Assembly (NCBI GenBank): GCA_039811185.1
Contig: JBDHYF010000004.1
Span: 62,001 to 126,000, forward strand
Length of the DNA: 64,000 nucleotides
Direction of reading: 5' to 3'
DNA from: JAEZDR01 sp039811185
GTDB lineage: Bacteria; Bacteroidota; Bacteroidia; Chitinophagales; Chitinophagaceae
Shown here: positions 58,368 through 64,000 of the stretch, one piece after another
How the letters are laid out: every line of letters begins with the position of its first letter
Position numbering within the stretch: the first letter of the stretch is position 1
Notes under the pieces: model-generated
The model's database searches: none
Told to the model about the DNA's origin: nothing
Seen by the model: only the letters and a program-made list of their open reading frames with translations
Program-made: the position numbers and the translations under genes

Positions 58368-59804
58368 TTAACGCCGGCTCATCATCAGCTTCTTCAATTC
58401 CGCTTCATGAATTTTTACTGCTACTCTACCGGCTAACACCAACAAATCTTTTTCTTCGGGGTTTACATACAACTTCGTTTTTACCTGAGCCGCAAGTTCA
58501 AATAACAGCCAATATTTTTCCGGACTGTCGATCACATCCGCAGTCGATTGATAGGTGATCGGCTGGCCGATAATTTCAACAAAATAGTCGTACAATTCGC
58601 TCCAGATCAGCTTTTTCTTAGTCTGAAGTTTTGCAGGCACAAGGAAATAATGGTCTTCCGCATATTTTCGGATTGAGTTAATGCCGATAAAACAAAACGA
58701 GCTGTCGTTCTTAAAAAAATCTTTCACCTCATCTTTCGAGGTGGTGTATTTGCTTTGCAGCCCGGCGAAGATCATCTTGGTAAAAACTTTAAAAATTCCC
58801 ACCGAACCTATTCCTGTTTCGGGAGCAGGGAGTCCTTGCCCGCTTGCATCAATTACAATTAAACGATGATTTTCGCGGTTCGGCATTTTTCTGAAAATAT
58901 CCACCATCGATTTATAGCCGAAGTTATCCGAAACGCCACCGTCGTACACCCTGATGAGCGAGCTGTCGCTGCTCTGAAAGCGCATCTGTAAAAGCACACC
59001 GGGAAAAGAAGCACTTGCAGTAATGCCATAGTAGAGCGGCATAAGCCGTCCGTTGAATTTCACTTTTGGGTAAAACAATCCGGTTATGTTTAAATCGTCG
59101 ATGATATAAGGAACCATCGGCATGCGATTGTTATTGGTGTAAAAACTGGCATTGGCAATGTACACAGGCAGTGTAACCTTACGCTGAGAAGCTGTGTCCA
59201 CAAATACGTCTTCGAGCAAAATTTTCTGATAGATGTTTTGCTTGCAGTCGGCCTTTCCGTCCAGCACAATGCTGGTTTTTATGCTGTCGAGAATTTGGGT
59301 CATCCTCCTGTTGGGAGAAAACGAATTATGAATAAAAATATTTTTGAAGACGTTGGAGTTCAGGTCAATCACGGGCAGGTTATGCCGATGTTGATTTTCG
59401 GTTCTCCAAAGCTTGTTCAGCGAAAATTCTCTTTCCGGATAACAACTTAAATGATGCGCTTTTTGCGTCATATAGTATCCGCCTGCAAAGCCTCCGCCCG
59501 ACACCGTTGAGAAATAATCGATTTCATTTAAAATGTTCGAACTATCGCGATAGCGCAGCTCCTCTAAACCCATCATCACACCGAGAGCAAAGCAGGCTGC
59601 TCTGGACCCGCCGCCGGAAATAGCCATCCCCAGAACAAGATTCTGATCTTGCCCCGGCCGCATCTGAGGCGATTTATAGCGCCCTAAATCCAGTGAAAAG
59701 GATTGCTGCTGCTTTTGTGCGCTGTACGAATAAAACCCTTTACCGCAGGAAGAAAACATCAACACCAAGCAACCCGCCGCCACCATCAAAAATATTTTCT
59801 TCAT
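58368..59804 (-). CDS. Patatin-like phospholipase lipoprotein
   Basis: A 478-residue exported protein. The signal peptide ends in the lipobox FSSC (Cys20). The patatin domain begins LGMAISGGGSRAACFALG with the oxyanion GGGSR (64-68). The nucleophile region is FSTVSGGGFAGG (Ser102), with Thr at -2 rather than the Gly of GxSxG. The Asp of the dyad is in YDGGVSDNFG. The long C-terminal part (about 320-478) is variable. A lipase acting on outer-membrane lipids is the most likely role; the Ser/Asp dyad looks complete. Confidence 0.85.
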   Translation of the reverse strand: MKKIFLMVAAGCLVLMFSSCGKGFYSYSAQKQQQSFSLDLGRYKSPQMRPGQDQNLVLGMAISGGGSRAACFALGVMMGLEELRYRDSSNILNEIDYFSTVSGGGFAGGYYMTQKAHHLSCYPEREFSLNKLWRTENQHRHNLPVIDLNSNVFKNIFIHNSFSPNRRMTQILDSIKTSIVLDGKADCKQNIYQKILLEDVFVDTASQRKVTLPVYIANASFYTNNNRMPMVPYIIDDLNITGLFYPKVKFNGRLMPLYYGITASASFPGVLLQMRFQSSDSSLIRVYDGGVSDNFGYKSMVDIFRKMPNRENHRLIVIDASGQGLPAPETGIGSVGIFKVFTKMIFAGLQSKYTTSKDEVKDFFKNDSSFCFIGINSIRKYAEDHYFLVPAKLQTKKKLIWSELYDYFVEIIGQPITYQSTADVIDSPEKYWLLFELAAQVKTKLYVNPEEKDLLVLAGRVAVKIHEAELKKLMMSRR

Positions 59805-59809
59805 CCCTG

Positions 59810-59817
59810 CTAATGTA
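59810..59817 (-). promoter_or_regulatory. -7-like box TACATTAG 5 nt before the patatin gene
   Basis: One-mismatch match to TAnnTTTG, 5 nt before the ATG at 59804, repeating the spacing seen at other genes here. Confidence 0.35.
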
Positions 59818-59836
59818 CACTTTGCTACCGTATTTT

Positions 59837-60370
59837 CTACAACAACCTACCGTGGGCATCAAAAGCATACAAAAAATTCAACTTAGAAGATTCGCCATAA
59901 TAATTTACCCATTCTTCCTTCAATTTTTTGGCGCCGATTTTTTCGATCGACTTTTGTGAACGGATATTTTCAGCCCCGATATGAAGATAAACGGTGTTCA
60001 CATGCCGGAATGCATAATCGAGCATCAACCTTTTTACGCGCGCATTCCACCCTGCTCCCCAATAGCTCCTCGCAAAAAAAGTATATCCAATAAAAACACT
60101 GCTATTGGCTTCGTCCACATCATAAAACCGGGTGCTCCCGATTACCGAGCGCTTGCTTTTATCGACGATTGCAAATGCGCCACCGGATTGCATCGCTCCT
60201 TTAAAAAACACTTCAAACACTTCCCGCTTGTATCTGTCTTTGTTAGGATGCTGCACCCAAATCAACGGATCCGAAGCCACCGAAAACAAACCGGAAAAAT
60301 CAGCTTTTTTTAAGGGTCTTAATTGCACCCAATCGTCCTCAAGCATTGTATTTAACCCTATTACCGCCAT
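59837..60370 (-). CDS. GNAT acetyltransferase, RimJ/RimL-like
   Basis: A 177-residue acetyltransferase resembling RimJ/RimL-type N-acetyltransferases (DUF-like acetyltransferase_3). It starts with LRPLKKADFSGLFSVASD, has the acetyl-CoA loop around FFARSYWGAGWNARVKRLM and the C-terminal NIRSQKSIEKIGAKKLKEEW. Likely acetylates a protein N-terminus, small molecule or rare tRNA-related substrate; it is not determined. It is 32 nt upstream of the patatin gene and may be co-transcribed. Confidence 0.85.
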   Translation of the reverse strand: MAVIGLNTMLEDDWVQLRPLKKADFSGLFSVASDPLIWVQHPNKDRYKREVFEVFFKGAMQSGGAFAIVDKSKRSVIGSTRFYDVDEANSSVFIGYTFFARSYWGAGWNARVKRLMLDYAFRHVNTVYLHIGAENIRSQKSIEKIGAKKLKEEWVNYYGESSKLNFLYAFDAHGRLL

Positions 60371-60461
60371 ATCATCATATTAGAAATTTTCGAAAAGCAC
60401 ATATCAAATTAAAACTAATAACTTTTTTTTTCTTTTAACCTTACTGCATTTTTCAATGCCT

Positions 60462-60469
60462 TACTTTTG
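60462..60469 (+). promoter_or_regulatory. -7 box TACTTTTG for typA
   Basis: Exact TAnnTTTG followed by C, about 85 nt before the typA ATG. The leader may hold regulatory RNA structure, but I see no obvious hairpin. The rest of 60371-60554 is AT-rich with no further gene. Confidence 0.5.
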
Positions 60470-60554
60470 CACCCTTAAAAATTTTAGAACAAGCATCAAG
60501 TAGGGTTTCAGTTGCACATTTTTATCTTTCGCTTGCCTTTGTTCGCCTTTTTAT

Positions 60555-62363
60555 ATGAAAATCAGAAACATTGCCATCATTGCCCACGTTGACCACGGCA
60601 AAACAACCTTAGTTGACAAAATACTCCATTCTACAAAGGTTTTCCGCGAAAATCAGGAAACAGCCGAGCTGCTGATGGACAACAACGACCTTGAGCGTGA
60701 AAGAGGAATTACCATCTTCAGTAAAAACGCGGCGGTAGAATATAAAGGCGTAAAAATTAACGTGATCGACACGCCGGGCCACGCCGACTTCGGTGGTGAA
60801 GTAGAGCGGGTTTTAAAGATGGCCGATGGAGTGATTTTACTCGTGGATGCCTTTGAAGGTCCGATGCCGCAAACTCGCTTTGTGCTCCAAAAGGCTTTGC
60901 AGTTAAATCTGCATCCTATCGTTGTCATTAACAAGGTAGATAAGCCGAATTGCCGTCCCGATGAAGTACACGATGCGGTTTTTGAGCTCTTTTTTAACCT
61001 TGACGCTACGGAAGAACAACTCGATTTTCCAACCTTCTACGGAAGCGGAAAAAACGGATGGTTCAACGATTCACTAACGCAGTCTGAAGACATCTCGCCA
61101 TTAATGGATGGCATCTTAAAATATGTACCGGAGCCCAAAGTGTCGGAAGGCAATCTTCAGTTACAAATCACATCGCTCGATTATTCTTCTTTCCTTGGAA
61201 GAATTGCGGTGGGCAAGGTTTCGCGCGGTTCCATCAAAGAAAACCAACCGATTGCTTTGATGCAGGCCGACGGCAAAATAGTAAGAAGCCGCGTGAAAGA
61301 GCTCTATGTTTTTGAAGGCATGGGTAAAAGAAAAGTGAGCGAAGTTTTAGCCGGCGATTTGTGCGCGGTGGTAGGCATTGAAAACTTCAACATCGGCGAT
61401 ACCATTGCAGATTTTGAGAACCCCGAAGCACTACCCGTTATCAGCGTGGATGAGCCTACTATGAATATGCTTTTTTCCATCAACAACTCTCCTTTCTTTG
61501 GTAAAGATGGAAAATTTGTTACCTCACGGCACCTCCGCGACCGGCTGATGAAAGAAACCGAAAAAAATCTGGCCTTAAGAGTGCAGGACACCGACAGCGC
61601 CGACAGCTTTTTGGTGTACGGAAGAGGGATACTTCACTTGGGTGTACTGATTGAAACGATGCGCCGCGAAGGATACGAATTAAGCGTAGGACAACCTCAG
61701 GTAATTGTGAAAGAGATTGACGGAAAAAAATGCGAACCTTACGAAACGCTCGTAGTAGATGTTCCTCAGGAATTCGCCAGCAAAGTGATTGACCTGGTAA
61801 CCAGACGCAAAGGCGAAATGCTGGTGATGGAAACAAAAGGCGAAATGCAGCATCTGGAGTTTGAAATTCCATCAAGAGGTTTAATTGGTATGCGTACACA
61901 AATGCTCACGCTTACTGCCGGTGAGGCGGTAATGGCGCACCGCTTTTTAGATTATAAGCCGTGGAAAGGTGCCATTCCGGGCCGTAACAACGGCGTTCTA
62001 ATTGCCAAAGAAGCCGGTACAACAACCGGATATTCGCTTGATAAATTACAGGACAGAGGATTTTTCTTTGTTGATCCGGGCGAAGAAGTTTATAAAGGAA
62101 TGATTATTGGCGAAAACAACAAGCCGGGCGATCTGGTGGTGAATCCGAACGAAGGAAAAAAGCTCACCAATATGCGCGCAAGCGGAAGCGATGCGGCTAC
62201 CAACATTGCTCCGAAAACGGTTCTCTCGCTGGAAGAATGTATGGAGTACATACAGTTTGATGAATGTATTGAAGTTACCCCGAATCACATCCGGATGAGA
62301 AAAGTTATTCTCGATGAAGAAGAAAGGAAGAAACAACAAAAACGAATTGCCGTTACTTCATAA
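60555..62363 (+). CDS. typA: Translational GTPase TypA/BipA
   Basis: A 602-residue ribosome-associated GTPase linked to stress, cold and ribosome assembly. G1 is AHVDHGKTT (10-18), G2 RGITIF, G3 DTPGHADFGG, G4 NKVDKP. EF-G-like domains III and V and the BipA-specific C-terminal domain with KGEMLVMETKGEMQHLEF follow. It is transcribed alone, with a strong terminator after it. Confidence 0.97.
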   Translation: MKIRNIAIIAHVDHGKTTLVDKILHSTKVFRENQETAELLMDNNDLERERGITIFSKNAAVEYKGVKINVIDTPGHADFGGEVERVLKMADGVILLVDAFEGPMPQTRFVLQKALQLNLHPIVVINKVDKPNCRPDEVHDAVFELFFNLDATEEQLDFPTFYGSGKNGWFNDSLTQSEDISPLMDGILKYVPEPKVSEGNLQLQITSLDYSSFLGRIAVGKVSRGSIKENQPIALMQADGKIVRSRVKELYVFEGMGKRKVSEVLAGDLCAVVGIENFNIGDTIADFENPEALPVISVDEPTMNMLFSINNSPFFGKDGKFVTSRHLRDRLMKETEKNLALRVQDTDSADSFLVYGRGILHLGVLIETMRREGYELSVGQPQVIVKEIDGKKCEPYETLVVDVPQEFASKVIDLVTRRKGEMLVMETKGEMQHLEFEIPSRGLIGMRTQMLTLTAGEAVMAHRFLDYKPWKGAIPGRNNGVLIAKEAGTTTGYSLDKLQDRGFFFVDPGEEVYKGMIIGENNKPGDLVVNPNEGKKLTNMRASGSDAATNIAPKTVLSLEECMEYIQFDECIEVTPNHIRMRKVILDEEERKKQQKRIAVTS

Positions 62364-62366
62364 CAC

Positions 62367-62388
62367 AAAGGGCTTCGGCCCTTTTTTT
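62367..62388 (+). terminator. Intrinsic terminator after typA
   Basis: Stem AAAGGGC (62367-62373) / GCCCTTT (62378-62384), TTCG loop, T-run of seven. Starts 4 nt after the typA stop. Confidence 0.92.
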
Positions 62389-62451
62389 ATTTGCCGTATG
62401 AGACAGTTTTTCAATTTCCGCCTTAGGCACTTAAATTGAGGAAAAAAGGTT

Positions 62452-63363
62452 ATGGCTTATATTGACTATTACAAGGTTTTAGGCATCAGCAAAACAGCAG
62501 GTACGGAAGAAATTAAAAAAGCATACCGCAAACTGGCGCGTAAATTTCATCCCGACTTAAACCCCGACGATAAGGAAGCGCACCGAAAATTTCAGGAAAT
62601 AAACGAAGCGCACGAAGTATTGAGCGATCCGGAAAAAAGAAAAAAATACGATCAGTACGGTGAAAACTGGCAGCATGCGGAACAGTTTGAGCAGGCGCGC
62701 TCGCGCCAACAGCAACCGTACGGCCAAAGCGGCCCGGGCAGCGGGTTTGAAGGCTTTGGCGGTGCAGGATTTGATGCAGGTGGCTTTTCAGATTTCTTCG
62801 AGTCGATGTTTGGAGGCGGTGGTGCACGTCAAAGCCGCAGCCACTCCAGATTTAAAGGCCGCGATTACAATGCGGAGCTTCAGCTAAATCTCACCGACGC
62901 CTACAAAACCCATCAGCAAACAATCACTGTAAACGAAAAAAATGTAAGGATAACCATCCCGGCAGGAATTGAAAACGGCCAAAAAATCCGGCTAAAAGGA
63001 TATGGCGAGCCGGGGGTAAATGGCGGGCCCGCCGGAGATCTCTATATTACTTTCTCCATTATCAATAATACCGCCTTTAAGCGCGACGGCAATAATCTTT
63101 ACCTAACGCATCCGCTTCCGCTCTACACCGCTTTACTCGGCGGCGAAGTGCTGGTAGATACGATGGATGGAAAAGTGAAGCTGAAAGTAAAACCGCTCAC
63201 ACAAAACGGGAGTCAGATAAGGTTAAGAGACAAAGGATTTCCTGTTTATAAGAAGGAGGGCAGCTTCGGCGATCTGTATATCACCTGGCAGGTACAGTTG
63301 CCCACACACTTATCGGAGAAGGAAAAAGAAGTGTTTCAACAATTAGCTGATCTAAAAAACTAA
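62452..63363 (+). CDS. cbpA: DnaJ-like curved DNA-binding protein CbpA
   Basis: A 303-residue DnaJ-type co-chaperone of the CbpA class. The J-domain (3-68) has the HPD motif at 33-35. A Gly/Phe-rich linker follows (GFEGFGGAGFDAGGFSDFF). There is no cysteine-rich zinc finger. The C-terminal substrate-binding domain is present (VRITIPAGIENGQKIRLKGYG, trimmed core). It stimulates DnaK and may bind DNA. It is directly followed by cbpM, its specific inhibitor. Confidence 0.92.
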   Translation: MAYIDYYKVLGISKTAGTEEIKKAYRKLARKFHPDLNPDDKEAHRKFQEINEAHEVLSDPEKRKKYDQYGENWQHAEQFEQARSRQQQPYGQSGPGSGFEGFGGAGFDAGGFSDFFESMFGGGGARQSRSHSRFKGRDYNAELQLNLTDAYKTHQQTITVNEKNVRITIPAGIENGQKIRLKGYGEPGVNGGPAGDLYITFSIINNTAFKRDGNNLYLTHPLPLYTALLGGEVLVDTMDGKVKLKVKPLTQNGSQIRLRDKGFPVYKKEGSFGDLYITWQVQLPTHLSEKEKEVFQQLADLKN

Positions 63364-63367
63364 AGCC

Positions 63368-63664
63368 ATGCAACAACAATTAATAGCAGCAAAAGATATC
63401 TGCAATGTTTACGAAATTGAAGTTCGGTTTTTCCACGATTTGCAACAGTCGGGGCTTATAAACATCATAGAAAAACAAAATGTTGAATATATAAATGAAG
63501 AGGAACTGGAGGATGCGGAACGAATGATTCGCCTTCATAAAGACCTCGACCTAAATGCTGAGGGTATTGCAGTGATTTGTCATTTGCTGGAAAAGATGAA
63601 GCAACTTCAAACCGACTTATCGAATCTTCAAAACCGGCTAAGATTTTTTGAAGGAAATCACTGA
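63368..63664 (+). CDS. cbpM: CbpM chaperone modulator
   Basis: A 98-residue helical MerR-like protein that inhibits CbpA by binding its J-domain. The N-terminal half has a wHTH-like pattern (ICNVYEIEVRFFHDLQQSG) and the C-terminal half is a coiled coil (KMKQLQTDLSNLQNRL). It starts 4 nt after cbpA. The pairing with cbpA strongly supports the assignment. Confidence 0.88.
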   Translation: MQQQLIAAKDICNVYEIEVRFFHDLQQSGLINIIEKQNVEYINEEELEDAERMIRLHKDLDLNAEGIAVICHLLEKMKQLQTDLSNLQNRLRFFEGNH

Positions 63665-63665
63665 A

Positions 63666-64000
63666 CTAAAGTCCAAGCTCCGCCATAGGATTCCAAAACA
63701 AAGCCCCGAAGTCCTTTACAGCATCGTTTTCCACATGAATGCCTTCTGCTCTTAGCCTTCGCGCCATTTCATCAGCGTCGCCAAAGTGCATTTTGCCCGT
63801 TAACAGCCCCTGTCGGTTCACAACGCGATGCGCGGGAACATCGGAAGCAGACTTTATTAATCCGTTCAGCGCCCATCCCACCATTCGCGAACTTTTTTTT
63901 GCACCCAAATAAGCCGCAATAGCGCCGTAGCTGGTTACGCGGCCTTTCGGTATCAGCCTTACAACGTCGTACACATCCGAGAAAAAATCACTCTCGCCTT
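63666..64000 (-). CDS. Alkyltransferase-like (MGMT-family) protein, 5' end cut off
   Basis: At least 111 codons of a DNA-binding protein related to O6-alkylguanine alkyltransferase. The active-site motif is VPAHRVV, with Ala instead of the reactive Cys of PCHRV. The protein is thus predicted to bind alkyl-guanine lesions without repairing them and hand them to nucleotide excision repair (ATL type). The frame stays open past a GTG at 63974 to the window end (GESDFFSDVYDVV), and such residues match the family, so the gene continues beyond 64000. Convergent with cbpM. Confidence 0.85.
   Translation of the reverse strand, partial: GESDFFSDVYDVVRLIPKGRVTSYGAIAAYLGAKKSSRMVGWALNGLIKSASDVPAHRVVNRQGLLTGKMHFGDADEMARRLRAEGIHVENDAVKDFGALFWNPMAELGL

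Noticed and set aside
1..64000. CRISPR array or rRNA operon
   Set aside because: No regularly spaced direct repeats and no rRNA-like segments seen on either strand.

Overview
The window is a compact piece of a Bacteroidota chromosome. Class Chitinophagia or a near relative is my best guess, but the family is inference. Evidence for the phylum: repeated TAnnTTTG promoter boxes in front of genes, few clear Shine-Dalgarno sites, and phylum-typical families (NamZ/DUF1343 lipoprotein, GIN-domain DUF2807 lipoprotein, DUF6728 microprotein, secreted S9 dipeptidyl peptidases, LuxR-type two-component pair with a TPR sensor). Coding density is very high. I see no insertion sequence, integrase module, prophage or CRISPR array. 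Two tRNA genes are present: Leu(GAG) and Lys(TTT).

Layout: 1-12 kb holds the end of pyrG, a DPP-IV-like peptidase, pyrF, fmt and a NamZ-like muramidase lipoprotein, an FKBP isomerase, trmD, an acetyltransferase, and the leftward run S9 peptidase - cvfB - permease - rfaE1 - ispD - fabD. 14-24 kb holds an HtrA/Deg protease, a KGG stress protein, a flippase and glycosyltransferase, a very acidic low-complexity protein, a cysteine-cluster protein, and a TPR histidine kinase with its response regulator and a lipoprotein. 25-31 kb is a DNA end-joining island (topoisomerase IB, Ku, LigD) divergent from a GH13 enzyme. 31-42 kb holds a GIN lipoprotein and aminotransferase, GT9-GT4-xseA-xseB, dapD, ffh with an outer-membrane protein, xerD, and a second cysteine-cluster protein. 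42-52 kb holds rimO-aroQ, a LexA-like self-cleaving repressor with twin operators, surE-lpxB, small membrane proteins, tRNA-Leu, carA, a 20-cysteine copper-storage-like protein, gpsA, rlmH and a rhomboid protease. 52-64 kb holds a six-gene leftward run (SDR - SAM hydrolase - monooxygenase-like - plsC - PAS kinase - tilS), tRNA-Lys, a patatin-like lipoprotein, typA, cbpA-cbpM, and an alkyltransferase-like DNA repair protein cut by the window end.

Most genes are core: nucleotide, fatty-acid, isoprenoid, LPS and lysine precursors, tRNA and ribosome maturation, and protein targeting. The less ordinary content is the NHEJ island, the LexA-like regulator with two CTAA-N5-TTAG palindromes, the Cys-rich protein, the orphan PAS kinase inside a lipid operon, and a repeated arrangement in which a TAnnTTTG promoter box lies only 4-7 nt before the start codon, suggesting leaderless or nearly leaderless mRNAs. 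No clearly undescribed multi-gene system is evident.
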